A DNA stretch of 15,410 nt. Origin: Hymenopellis radicata (taxonomy: Eukaryota > Basidiomycota > Agaricomycetes > Agaricales > Physalacriaceae). The notes under the pieces were generated by a model, which worked only from the letters and a program-made list of their open reading frames with translations, was not told the DNA's origin and did not search any database. The position numbers and the translations under genes were made by a program. The stretch covers positions 1 to 15,410 of the forward strand of contig JADNRX010001056.1 of assembly GCA_015501595.1 (NCBI GenBank). The letters are read 5' to 3'. Positions 7,588 to 15,410 of the stretch are shown here, one piece after another. Numbering within the stretch: the stretch's first letter is position 1; each line of letters opens with the position of its first letter.

Positions 7588-8022
7588 ATGCTCATGCCAT
7601 CCAAGCCTTTCTTAGTGATGATTACTGGAGCATTTACTATGCATATCAACGATATACCATTTCGTGTCATGATTGACACTGGATCGGAGCTCAATATCTG
7701 TGACACATCTATCTCAAACCGTTGCACATTACCTCTCGACTATACCGGCTTGAACTGGTCTTTACGCGGTATTTACGGTGGGCCAGAAAGACTCAGCAGA
7801 CTCTGCTCGAATGTTGACTTCAAAATTGGAAGCCACATATTCCCAATTTCAATGTTTGTCTCGCAGAATGAGAAGATTGAAGCATTTGACATCATACCAG
7901 GACAGCTATTCCTCCACTGGTTCTTTTCTTCCATTGACTATAATCGGTCTGGAGAAGTTCGTCTGACCCTTCGGATGGATGAAGAACATAACAAAATGCT
8001 CACACTTTCTATTGTCATTGTC
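7588..8022 (+). pseudogene. Gypsy aspartic protease domain
   Basis: The frame encodes FLVMITGAFTMHINDIPFRV followed by MIDTGSELNI. The retropepsin active-site triad D-T-G is present at 7675-7683, with the usual hydrophobic residues before it. A second hydrophobic segment (FDIIPGQLFLHWF) corresponds to the flap-to-C-terminal part of fungal gypsy proteases, where 'I-x-G-x-x-W/F-L' is usual. The enzyme would cut the gag-pol polyprotein inside particles. The motif is intact, but the frame carries stops just upstream (7540 and about 7552) and ends at 8346. Confidence 0.8.
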
Positions 8023-8403
8023 GCAGCCGATGATCCCAGAAATCAGACAGAGATTCAGACTACTGTACCGTTTCGACCGCATGTTCGCATAACGCGTCAC
8101 GCGGGCACGGGAACCGAACTTAGACCAAAACATAACACATCACGGACCTGTTTTTTGAGTGCGCCAAAGGCCCAAAAAGGAAATTTTCACTCCCGCCTAT
8201 GGCGGGAGCGTCCAAATATAGTAATTCCGGACCGTGTGCCTGGATACGAACCTAATTCCTGTAAGTTCGCGGCACAACGCGTCACATGCCGCGAACTTAC
8301 GGTCGAAACGGTACAGTACCCACCCTACTCATTCCACTACGATTGAAGAGGTTATAGACAGCGATGAAGAGGATAAAGAGGATTTTTAGTTGGGGAAGGG
8401 AAC
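8023..8403 (+). pseudogene. Protease-RT spacer with hairpin-rich block
   Basis: The protease frame stays open to TGA at 8344, but the acidic stretch that should follow (IEEVIDSDEEDKEDF, about 8340-8385) is in another frame, so at least one shift lies here. The direct repeat AACGCGTCAC occurs at 8091-8100 and 8276-8285. Between or overlapping them are a perfect 8-bp hairpin (CTCCCGCC-TAT-GGCGGGAG, 8190-8208) and a perfect 14-bp stem (GTAAGTTCGCGGCA at 8261-8274 with its complement at 8287-8300). This looks like a small insertion in the spacer, though its ends are not certain. Confidence 0.5.
8101..8285. other. Possible 185-bp insertion between 10-bp direct repeats
   Basis: The block is bounded by AACGCGTCAC (8091-8100) and the same ten bases at 8276-8285, and it contains strong hairpins. 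Ten-base perfect direct repeats 185 bp apart suggest a target duplication. However, the inverted similarity of the ends (CGAACTTA near each end) is weak, and the repeat could instead be part of the palindrome around it. Confidence 0.35.
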
Positions 8404-9069
8404 ATGAAGGTCTTCTGTTCCCATCCAGCTGTACTGGGAAGATCCTTCCAATGTTTGATGGGAAATAATGAATACTCAGACTTTGATTTCTTACTTCACC
8501 TGTCTCCGCCTGAACAATACAACACTCTCATTCACGATTATCTTCGCGTGAATGCACTCAACCCATATACTCTTCCGTCCACACCATGGATAGACCGCGC
8601 AACAACTACCTATGCCTCCAACATACTTTCCACCACTGAAGCACGCCCAAAGAAGACTGGCCGCAAGTATAAAAGTGAACATCAGCGCTATCGACCAGTG
8701 TCGTCGTACATGCCAGATCCAGCTGCTCAAGTTTTCAAGCCTATCCCAATCCTTCCACAAATCATCCTACCAACCCACCCTATCCCCTACGAGCATCAAA
8801 CGTACAATCCTCGCATTATACGAGAACGTATGAACGTCATGCTGGCAAAATCTGACTTAACACCCTTTCATAAGGAGGAAATCAACCTACTTGTTCATAT
8901 CATACTAGCACGATTACAAGCCTTTGCGTTTGATATCACGGAGAAAGGCCTTTTTAACCCCATATACTATCCTGACTATGTCATCCCGACCATAGAACAC
9001 ACGCCATGGCAACGACCGCCTATGAAGCTGCCACGTGCTGTTCTCAATAATGTATGCGAAGAAATCTGA
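8404..9069 (+). pseudogene. Gypsy pol, region N-terminal to the reverse transcriptase
   Basis: An ATG at 8404 opens a 221-codon frame in the same phase as the protease and the later RT. It starts MKVFCSHPAVLGRSFQ and ends with YYPDYVIPTIEHTPWQRPPM and a short basic helix, the stretch that precedes the RT fingers in fungal gypsy pol proteins. A TGA at 9067 ends it, and the frame continues directly into the RT domain. No catalytic motif is expected in this part. Confidence 0.7.
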
Positions 9070-9870
9070 CGCTGCATAGTAATTGGGAAGTTCGAACCTA
9101 CAGTCTCCAGCTATCGCTTTCCAATATTTATGGTGGCAAAGAAGCCTAGCTCTAAGCCGCCTATACATTTAATTTTGAATGTTGAGGAACTCAACGCTGT
9201 CACGGTGAGAGATTCCTCTCTACCTCTGAACATAAACGACTTTGCTGAATCATACGCTGGGTACTCGGTCTATTTCCTCAGAGATTTATTTTCCGGATTC
9301 AATACCTGCATGGTTGATGAAGCTTCATGCCCGCTACAAGCATCCTCAAGTATCGAAGGAGCTCTTCAGCAGACCACCCTTGTACAAGGCTTTACCAACG
9401 CCATACAAGAATTCTCCCACTATGTAATGCATGCTCTGAAGCCTTGTCGAGATGAAGATATCACTAACAACTACATCAATGATTGTGGTGTTTATGGACC
9501 TCCAACTCGCTATAACGATGAACCCATTAATGACAATGAGTGCATTCGAAGGTTTTGGTGGGACTTCATCTAAAACATCGATAAGTTTCTAGCTGCCTTA
9601 ATTGCTGCTGGCATCACGATCTCCACTGCAAAAGCTGTTCTAGCTACACTCGAGCTTGCAGGATGGATCATACCACCTGACCTTATCTCTAAGGTACTGA
9701 AATGGCCTATACCTATTGACATTAGCGAAGTCCGCATATTTCTCAGACTCGCTGGCGGTGCAAGACGTTGGATTCGCAACTATGCTATCATCACCAAACT
9801 GCTCTCAGTCCTTTTACGTGACGAAACCCCCTTCGAGATTACTAATGACATAATCAACTCAATCGAGCAC
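9070..9870 (+). pseudogene. Gypsy reverse transcriptase domain, catalytic box altered
   Basis: In one frame: FEPTVSSYRFPIFMVAKK, HLILNVEELNAVTVRDSSLP (fingers), YFLRDLFSGFN (motif A, Asp kept in RDL), then YIND at 9472-9483 where the family has the F/Y-x-DD box, followed by GPPTRYND. The first Asp of the box is Asn (AAT), which by itself should abolish polymerase activity. The thumb and connection follow as FLAALIAAGITISTAKAVLA and WPIPIDISEVRIFLRLAG. A TAA at 9571-9573 interrupts the frame, which then continues in phase into RNase H. RT copies element RNA into DNA. Confidence 0.88.
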
Positions 9871-10350
9871 TTAAAGAAATGCTTGACAACAGTGCCAATC
9901 TTGATTCGGGTGAACTACAACAAAGCGAGGCTCCTCGTTCGTCCTCCTAGAGACAGTGACGAAGAACTCCTTATCCTCGGTGTTAACTCGAGTTGGATAG
10001 ATGCTGATTGGGCTCTGTATCAGATTATAGATGAAGTCAAAAAGCCCACAATGTACGGATTGTGCACGTTTAACTCCACGCAGCAAAACTATGGACAATC
10101 AAAGTCTGAAGTTTTTAGAGTCTTCTGCGCTCTGAAAGATTGACGTCATCATATCTAGGGAGTATATTTTTGCCTTGAACATGATGCAGTATCGCTCGCT
10201 AAGATGCTCCATGATTTAGATGAAGTTTCAAATGCACCTATGCTACGCTGGATACATTGGATTGGTCTCTTCGACTTCGAGACTAGCCACGTTCCCGCTA
10301 CATCATTAAGAATGAAAGACGCGCTTTCTCTGACGCGAATTGATACAGAG
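9871..10350 (+). pseudogene. Gypsy RNase H domain and tail
   Basis: The frame continues through LLVRPPRDSDEELLILGVNSSW, then ALYQIIDE, TFNSTQQNYGQSKSEVF and, after TGA at 10141 and TAG at 10156, GVYFCLEHDAVSLAKMLHDL and HWIGLFDFETSHVPATS. This is the Ty3/gypsy RNase H: the Glu in 'QSKSE' and the Asp in 'EHDA' are kept. The first catalytic Asp, expected in 'V-D-S-S', is Asn here (AAC, 9985-9987). TAG at 10156 replaces the conserved Trp of the 'HIWG' motif. The domain removes the RNA strand during reverse transcription. Confidence 0.85.
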
Positions 10351-11001
10351 TACCCAAATACAGCGGATGATGTTGAAGAATTCCTCGATGCATACGATCT
10401 CGCATATGGCTCACGACACCTCATTTCTCTATCTGAACGCTCGCTCACTACGCTTACAAACTTTATTCTTCATGCATTGCAAATCAAGCACTCAAGCCCA
10501 TTCCTTGTCAAATGGGACAGTATCAGCTCCTTGATCTCAGTCTATCGAACATCAAACACTTTTAAGATCTATGGTGAAACAGGATACAATATATTCTATT
10601 CCATCCTTGCAGGTGATGTCTATTCACTTGTCATACACTGCGCCCTTTGAAATGTTCAAATCTAGAACTATAAATAGTATCCAGAAGCACACTCGTCTCC
10701 GAAAGTTGTGTGCACAGCATTGGAATACCTCTACGACAGTGAAATTATCACTCTGAAGATGTATATCTATGGCGTGAACATGTCAACAGTCGCCGAGATA
10801 ACCTTGGAGCCATGCACAGAATAGTCGGTAGAGATGAACGTTCATCCAGTTGACAAGAAGGACGATACGAACAAGAAGAGTCATAAATTTGGCACTAAAG
10901 ACAAGGATGACAGGAAATTTTGGAACAAGTTACGTGAATTTCTTCAATCTCAGCATTATCCAAGCTGGCTATCCACCGATACAGAAGGAGTCTTAGCTGT
11001 A
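10351..11001 (+). pseudogene. Connection between RNase H and integrase
   Basis: The frame runs to TGA at 10648. A stretch in another frame (YHSEDVYLWREHVNSRRDNL, about 10750-10812) carries the coding line, and the original phase resumes at 10834 with NVHPVDKKDDTNKKSHKFGT and FWNKLREFLQSQHYPSWLS. At least two indels are therefore present. The line is cut at 11001 by the 600-bp TA element; the integrase zinc finger continues on its far side in phase. Confidence 0.65.
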
Positions 11002-11601
11002 GATTTAAGCATTCTCACAGTGGCTGTAGCTAGAGAAAGTTGTTACACCTCAGCTAACTGTAGCCACAATTCTGACTAAGCTACAGTTATAAGCCTTAGA
11101 GCTGAATTAATTATTAACAAAATGTCAACAACAGGAATTAAATCTGTGACCATGCATATATAATTAATTAGTCAGATGCTTGAACCACTAAGTCATAAGC
11201 CTTTTAACTATATACATACTTTTAGCATTATATACTTATCTTCACCTATACTCAAGTCTTGGTCTTCACTTAGGTCACTTAGGGCAAGCATAGCTTGCTC
11301 TAAGAAAGGGTTTTATTAGACTATTAGCTTAATTAAATTACTTCCTCAGTATTATTATTTGATGTCTTTCCCCGCTCCGCACCCTAACTCCCCTAACTCC
11401 CCTAACCCTAACCCCACCCTTTCTTAACAAAAACCTGACCTAATCCTACCTTGGTCCATGTGTCTGATCACATGATGTATTGTACCTGAATATGTGATCT
11501 AGCATGTGAAGCTTTTTTCAGTGGCTACAGCTAGAAGTCTGGCTATAGCCACGTGGATGTATCGAATTTTTATGGCTACAGCCAGAGATGATGCTTAAAC
11601 C
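11002..11601. mobile_element. 600-bp AT-rich TIR element (MITE) inserted in pol at TA
   Basis: The left end GATTTAAGCATTCTCACAG followed by TGGCTGTAGC is mirrored on the minus strand at the right end by GGTTTAAGCATCATCTC followed by TGGCTGTAGC: about 28 bp with a 2-bp gap. TA flanks both sides (11000-11001 and 11602-11603), as for Tc1/mariner-like elements. Removing 602 bp puts the codon phase of the 10834 frame in register with the integrase frame at 11751. The motif TGGCTRYAGC also recurs inside (about 11521, 11541 and 11574). No transposase is encoded. A hAT origin for the inner CAGTGG terminus was considered but no 8-bp duplication supports it. Confidence 0.72.
11381..11418. repeat. Short interstitial telomere-like CCCTAA tract
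   Basis: Inside the 600-bp element, CCCTAA occurs repeatedly with a few extra C or T bases (ACCCTAACTCCCCTAACTCC, then CCTAACCCTAACCCC). The unit is the complement of the TTAGGG telomere repeat used by most filamentous fungi. It may be a chance C-rich repeat, a healed break, or part of the element. Confidence 0.6.
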
Positions 11602-11603
11602 TA

Positions 11604-12026
11604 TAATTACAGGTGATAGAACGTCTTCGCTACCTATGATGCTTACATCGTTACTTCATGCGAGATAGACACATGTGAGCAAAAGCCAACTCGAAATGTC
11701 TACTACGAGTTGTCATAATTGATCTCAAGAAGCGCCAGCCTCTCATTACATAAGCACATAATCAATGCGGTCATCGTGACCGGGACGTCACTTACAAACT
11801 TTTGGTCGACAGATTCTACTGGCCTAACCTCTATGATGATGTTTCTTAGTTCGTCCGTTCCTGCATCAAATGCCAGAAATTGATGGTCAAACAACCCGTA
11901 CTGCGTTATAACAAGTCCACTACCACTCCACTTTTACGCCATTTTGATCTGAACACGATCAAGAAGCTAACCGGAATAGGCGATGTGGAATACATCATTC
12001 ACGCTATCGAATGGAATATCCTATAG
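11604..12026 (+). pseudogene. Gypsy integrase zinc finger and start of core
   Basis: Past the TA element the phase of the pol frame resumes. VVIIDLKKRQPLIT-stop-AHNQCGHRDRDVTYKLL and DRFYWPNLYDDVS-stop-FVRSCIKCQ form the HHCC zinc finger of Ty3/gypsy integrases (H-X4-H ... C-X2-C). LLRHFDLNTIKK and GIGDVEYIIHAIEWNIL follow, with an Asp that could be the first core residue. Stops at 11751 (TAA), 11847 (TAG) and 12024 (TAG) fall where relatives have Gln, Trp and Trp. The domain binds element ends during integration. Confidence 0.82.
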
Positions 12027-12514
12027 CCGGAAGCACAAGCTATCAAGGCTGCAAATGCAAAGACCGTCACCAAGTTCATATATGAAAACATTATCTGCCG
12101 CTACAGCTGTGTGCCGATGATTACAATAGATGGAGGCGCAGAGTTTCATGGCAAAGTTATCTTCCTGCTACACTCTCTCTACAAATGCACGGTCATCATT
12201 TTGACACCATATCATCCACAAGAGAACGCACTGATAGAACGCGCACATCAGCCACTGATATTTGCACTCTTTAAGCTTGCTGGAGATGTAAAAGGCAATT
12301 AGCCTCTCTTTCTCTACGTTGCTCTATTCGTTATTCACATTACAGTCAGCCGCTCCTCAGGCTTCTCTCCCTACTATCTCCTCTATAGCCAGCAGCTAGT
12401 ATTTTCCTTTAATCTAAAAGAGATTACTTGGCAAATGCTTGACTGGGACAAAGTTGAGATATTCGAGGATTTGATTCTAATTTGTGCATGGCAGATTATA
12501 AGGCAAAATGAGAG
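12027..12514 (+). pseudogene. Gypsy integrase DDE core
   Basis: In the same phase: PEAQAIKAANAKTVTKFIYE, then MITIDGGAEFHGK with the second catalytic Asp, and TPYHPQENALIERAHQPL with the catalytic Glu. Spacing and the 'YHPQ-x-NA-x-x-ER-x-HQ' signature are those of Ty3/gypsy integrases. The next segment (SSGFSPYYLLYSQQLVFSFN) is the usual post-core region. TAG at 12300 replaces the Trp expected before PL. A frameshift near 12500 moves the coding line to another frame. The core catalyses strand transfer of element DNA into the host genome. Confidence 0.85.
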
Positions 12515-12885
12515 ATGATCGAGGCTTTGAAAAGCTTGAGAGAAAGCAGACATCGTGCTATTGAAGACCTAGCTAAGCGGAACTACTTCAAATTTGACTT
12601 CACTGACTATGACGAAGGGATGTACGTGTGGCTACAGAAATCGCGACTTAATGAGATCAAAGACACTACAACGAAGGGATGTACGTGTGGCTACAGAAAT
12701 CGCGATTTGACGAGATCAAAGGCGGAAAAGGAGAATGGACCTATATTGGGCCATACATCATTCACGAAAAGCATTGTGGAGACACAGTCATTCTTTATAA
12801 ACTATCTGACACAGTTATGTGCGACTGCATTAACATTCGCCACTTTAGACTATTTTATTTCCAGCCAGAAAATCAGACGCTATGA
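12515..12885 (+). pseudogene. Gypsy integrase C-terminal domain with frame-breaking duplication
   Basis: MIEALKSLRESRHRAIEDLA, then DYDEGMYVWLQKSRLNEIK, is the GPY/F-like C-terminal domain. Its second half, GGKGEWTYIGPYIIHEKH, holds the GPY motif and ends with HFRLFYFQPENQTL before TGA at 12883-12885. The halves are in different frames because a 51-bp stretch at 12612-12662 is repeated at 12671-12721 (offset 59 bp). Subtracting 59 bp brings the frames into register. The domain helps in target choice and DNA binding. Confidence 0.8.
12612..12721 (+). repeat. 59-bp-period tandem duplication inside integrase
   Basis: ACGAAGGGATGTACGTGTGG and the following 31 bases at 12612-12662 recur at 12671-12721 with only two or three differences. 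The period of 59 is not a multiple of three, so it disrupts the frame. It is recent compared with most of the decay in the element. Confidence 0.9.
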
Positions 12886-13155
12886 TTAAAACTTTCTTCA
12901 AACATCGAGATCGTCGCAGACACCAACTTCATGAGTCGATTGGATCTTGTCTACAAGTATTGTACAAAGCACGGACTCTACTAACAAAATGAGTGCTCCG
13001 CAACCTCTTTGAAATATTCTGATCGACACACCATAGAGACATAAACAACTCAAGTAATCTGAATATGAAGAAGACCCAAATACCCAAGTTTCATCTCATC
13101 TAACTCAAACTATATCACCAATTCCACATCTGTCTTTCTTTCCTAGCTAAAAATA
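12886..13155 (+). other. Spacer between pol and the unknown gene; no LTR recognised
   Basis: No reading frame or LTR-like end is clear. The last part is pyrimidine-rich (CTGTCTTTCTTTCCTAGC near 13130), like a fungal core promoter or leader, just before the candidate ATG codons at 13156 and 13259. Confidence 0.4.
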
Positions 13156-14631
13156 ATGATCGTCATTCGTTTAAAAGACAACACCGTTCTTAGTATCATC
13201 AACTCCTCATCTGTACGCTTCACTTGTCTCTTATCAAACCTTGTTCAATCAGACAAGCATGCCTCTCCAGATTATTCATAATATTGATATCGACGAAATT
13301 AGAGCATGCCACGAGTTTCGGCCAGTGCAGGTAACTTATAAGTAACCTGCAACTCGCGACTCGCGACTCGGATTCGCGCAAGTTGCAGGTTTGAAGTTGG
13401 AGCATTCTGCAAGTACTTGCGCAGGTTCCGGTAGTCAGTTAAAATATAATATTATGCATATAAACTGTGTTATACATATGAATATGATCTAACAGAGCTG
13501 CAATAAGCTATAGAGATCATGTTTGCATTAATTTGACCTCAGTTGGAGGTGATATGAGTGGGTTATAGCTCAAAACTCGTTAAAAACTCACAAATTCGCG
13601 AGTTTTAAACTCGCGACTCACAAATTTGAGACAAGTCGCAAGTCCGGATTTCAGATATGTAAACTTGCGCAAACTCGACCTGCCGGACCTGGGTTTAGAC
13701 TCGTGGCATGCTCTAAACGAAATCACCATCAAGGAGCATGACGACATGCCCACCTTTACACGGGAGGTTTATCTAGACGAGAAATTTAAGCTCTGGTTTA
13801 CGCCAAGCACGCTTAAGAAGTATTATTAGTGCATACGCTCATGCCCATTGTTCAGCAAAGGATATACACTTCAACTTCGCTAACTCAATACCGCATAATA
13901 GTGTTCAGCTGGCAACAGTTTTCGATGACACACTGTCTCTGAACAACAGCTGTCTTATGCATTCTTTTGCAAATGACCATGATCATCCTATTCACCCGTT
14001 CATGCTCTCTGATGTACCACCATTTTCGCTCGTGAAAATCTCCTTCTCCTGACCCATCATCGTCTATAACTATGAAGGTGTCAATATCAGAATCACTATA
14101 TGAGTGCGAGATTCGTTTCTCACGCCAAATAAGATTTGGTCCTATTGCATAGAGAGTATCGAACTGAACAGGTACAGACACACCGGCAGAGATTGCGACA
14201 GGAGATGTTATCCCTTCAACATGGATTATCTGAACAAGATAGCGAGAAGTATGACAGTGAAAAGAGGCAAGCTTCATTGGGTAGACGGCAATGACGAAAC
14301 AGGCAGGTATTACAATGGGATGGACTTCTATCAGGACCGAAGAGAAGTTCTGTCACTGTATGCCGGGCCACATGTCTTCACATACAATACCTACAATAAG
14401 GCACTCGCGATAATGGAGAAGGAGCTGCACAAGTAGTACATTGACAGCCTTGCCTTGGCACTTCACGAACACCTATACAATGGACTCCATTCGGCACCTC
14501 AGCACAACCGACACAGAGCCAAAGATAGGTTGCTGACATATATCTACTCTGCAGAAATCAGCGATGTTGATGATGAAATTGAGGATCAGATCACCGGATA
14601 TGTGAAGCGAGAAACTGAAGACGACCTCTAA
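13156..14631 (+). pseudogene. Unknown protein gene, disrupted by a MITE, stops and frameshifts
   Basis: ATG codons occur at 13156 (41 codons, starting MIVIRLKDNTVLSI) and 13259 (MPLQIIHNIDIDEI, different phase). The second runs in phase into TIKEHDDMPTFTREVYLDEK once the MITE at 13300-13715 plus one target copy is subtracted. After TAG at 13827 the neighbouring frame is open from 13828 to TAA at 14629-14631 apart from TGA near 14050, TGA at 14101 and TAG at 14434. It includes GRYYNGMDFYQDRREVLSLY and an acidic end, YVKRETEDDL. Total length would be about 315 residues from 13259. I do not recognise the family. It could be a host gene or an extra ORF of the retrotransposon. A 130-codon minus-strand frame (13885-14277) overlaps it and cannot be fully excluded. 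Confidence 0.5.
13300..13715. mobile_element. 416-bp hAT MITE inserted near the start of the unknown gene
   Basis: Terminal inverted repeats TAGAGCATGCCACGAGT (17 bp, perfect) lie at 13300-13316 and, complemented, at 13699-13715. TAGAG fits the hAT consensus YARNG. Flanks are GACGAAAT (13292-13299) and AACGAAAT (13716-13723), an 8-bp duplication with one mismatch. Subterminal ACTCGCGA motifs recur at both ends in opposite orientation (about 13352-13370 and 13596-13618). Inner AT-rich sequence (13440-13560) has no coding capacity, so this is a non-autonomous element. Confidence 0.87.
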
Positions 14632-15073
14632 TTTCTAGCAGTTCTTTAGTATATAATTTACACATATTCTTTACTTATATTCATGATAATTTTTATATAA
14701 AAGATTTTGTGTAATTCTAATAAAGATGAAGTACAAAATTAACTTATGTATTGTAGTATTCATCAAACAGAATCGTATTACGATGAGTTTCTTTTTTAAT
14801 TCTTATCTTCGTTAGCTATCATTTAAAAGGCTACTCTAGAGTGTATTTAGGATGATCATAAGGTTAATTTTTATAATTTCATTCGTAACCTTAATCTCGC
14901 TGTTGCGATGCGTTAAGAGTTAAAATTTAATACAGCGCGCTAATGCATAATTCTTAATTCAGCCATTCTAAGATTTTAGCATTATTTTAAATGATGATGT
15001 GCACTTAATAGTGTACTCATAACTAGTTTCAGCCTTTTATAAAAGAACATCGAAATATATTTTAAATTATATA
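14632..15073. other. AT-rich intergenic DNA; no gene seen
   Basis: A strongly AT-rich stretch follows the unknown gene, with many TTTATA and TTAATT tracts and no open frame of note. It may hold the 3' end of that gene and spacer. Confidence 0.6.
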
Positions 15074-15331
15074 TTATACTTCTGTAATTAGAGGTTGAAA
15101 CTGGATGACTTTCCATAATGATTTGAATGTTGTAAACCTTGTCATAAGTGAACTAGAATTATTTTGGAAAAATCTAGAAATTTGTTCTAAACCATAATAC
15201 ATATCTGGAAGAGACATGATTTTATAAATATCAAAATTACACCCATTTGCAGCGCCACATCGTAGCATCCACTTCTGTAATGCCATGTTCTTTGTGGGCC
15301 GGACCGACGACCATTGATGGTCTGGATCCAT
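15074..15331 (-). other. Unidentified minus-strand open frame, 85 codons
   Basis: It opens MDPDHQWSSVRPTKNM and includes RCGAANGCNFDIYKIMSLPD. No known domain is apparent. Codons 1-25 lie in GC-richer sequence, the rest in AT-rich sequence. It could be a fragment of a transposon gene or chance. It is antisense to the leader of the possible plus-strand gene at 15358. Confidence 0.2.
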
Positions 15332-15357
15332 TTCTGTCCCGATCAGAGACCATCATC

Positions 15358-15410
15358 ATGGACGACACCAGGCTACTTCTCCACCTCATGACCATCCAGG
15401 ATGATGAAAT
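15358..15410 (+). CDS. Possible start of a plus-strand gene, truncated by the window edge
   Basis: ATG at 15358 follows GAGACCATCATC and opens MDDTRLLLHLMTIQDDE, 17 codons to the window end. An acidic-hydrophobic opening of this type is seen at the N-terminus of some fungal DDE-type transposase (Harbinger-like) proteins, but 17 residues cannot establish a family. The frame upstream is open for several codons, so the start is uncertain. Confidence 0.3.
   Translation, partial: MDDTRLLLHLMTIQDDE

Larger units (their letters stand above)
1213..12885 (+). mobile_element. Degenerate Ty3/gypsy retrotransposon gag-pol, with nested insertions
   Basis: Domain order on the plus strand is gag (capsid-like part and zinc knuckle), protease, reverse transcriptase, RNase H, integrase zinc finger, integrase DDE core and integrase C-terminal domain. 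The RT-RNase H-integrase order defines Ty3/gypsy rather than copia. The coding line of about 6.6 kb is stretched to 11.7 kb by a 4.4-kb nested hAT stack in gag and a 0.6-kb element in pol. Gag and pol seem to have formed one reading frame originally, since a single-base indel near 6840 separates them. The copy is dead: there are stops at conserved positions, frameshifts near 6840, 7230, 8346, 10650 and 12500, a 59-bp duplication, and substituted catalytic residues. LTRs were not recognised on either side, so the element ends are those of the coding relic only. Confidence 0.9.

Noticed and set aside
11018..11583. hAT element with CAGTGGCTGTAGC ends
   Set aside because: The right end lacks the CAG and no 8-bp duplication flanks it, while the wider TTTAAGCAT ends with TA flanks explain the frame break exactly.
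930..13258. A pair of LTRs flanking the gypsy gag-pol
   Set aside because: I compared the stretches before 1213 and after 12885 by eye and found no shared direct repeat; a dot plot of 900-1212 against 12886-13300 would settle it.
13885..14277. 130-codon minus-strand open frame
   Set aside because: The plus frame continues far beyond it on both sides (13828-14631) and joins the frame broken by the MITE, so I treat the minus frame as a shadow, though not with certainty.
15074..15331. Protein-coding gene on the minus strand
   Set aside because: No recognisable domain, mixed composition and no upstream support; kept only as a low-confidence entry.

Overview
The window looks like a transposon graveyard from a filamentous fungus, most likely a basidiomycete. 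This is an inference from the layout of the Ty3/gypsy gag-pol relic (gag zinc knuckle, RT-RNase H, integrase), a 54-nt spliceosomal-type intron and abundant small hAT elements. No gene wholly inside the window is intact. I searched by eye only.

Region 1 (1-930): the 5' end of a Ty1/copia-type gag on the minus strand leaves the window at base 1. Upstream of it (higher coordinates) lie a 24-bp minisatellite (419-613) and a two-copy tandem duplication (731-792 and 811-925). One copy of that duplication carries a precise 54-bp GTGAGT...CTACAG intron-like block that the other lacks.

Region 2 (about 1213-12885, plus strand): one degenerate Ty3/gypsy gag-pol. Domain order is gag with zinc knuckle, protease (DTGS), reverse transcriptase, RNase H, integrase zinc finger, integrase core and integrase C-terminal domain. 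No flanking LTRs were recognised. It is broken by stops, several frameshifts, a 59-bp tandem duplication and inserted elements. Several catalytic Asp codons have become Asn, and most stops at conserved positions look like C:G to T:A transitions.

The insertions form a nested stack. A hAT-type element (1371-5803, TIR CAAGRGGGTTCC, 8-bp TSD) splits gag. It carries two further elements: a 726-bp TIR element (1413-2138, TSD AGATA) and a 3,011-bp hAT element (2614-5624, 19-bp perfect TIR, perfect 8-bp TSD GGAGGAAA). Without its two passengers the outer element would be only about 683 bp. A separate 600-bp TA-flanked element (11002-11601) sits between the RNase H and integrase regions. In both gag and pol, subtracting the element plus one target duplication brings the reading frames back into register.

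The 3,011-bp hAT element shows no transposase I can recognise. It holds ACCGGT-rich subterminal repeats at both ends, a tRNA-like sequence, strong hairpins, and a large diverged inverted repeat (about 3590-3945 and 4415-4750) with a sharply conserved 58-bp core.

Region 3 (13156-14631): a decayed plus-strand gene of unknown function, roughly 315 codons, interrupted near its start by a 416-bp hAT MITE (13300-13715, TIR TAGAGCATGCCACGAGT). Subtracting the MITE joins the flanking codons in frame. The window ends with AT-rich DNA (14632-15073), an unidentified stretch, and a possible gene start at 15358.
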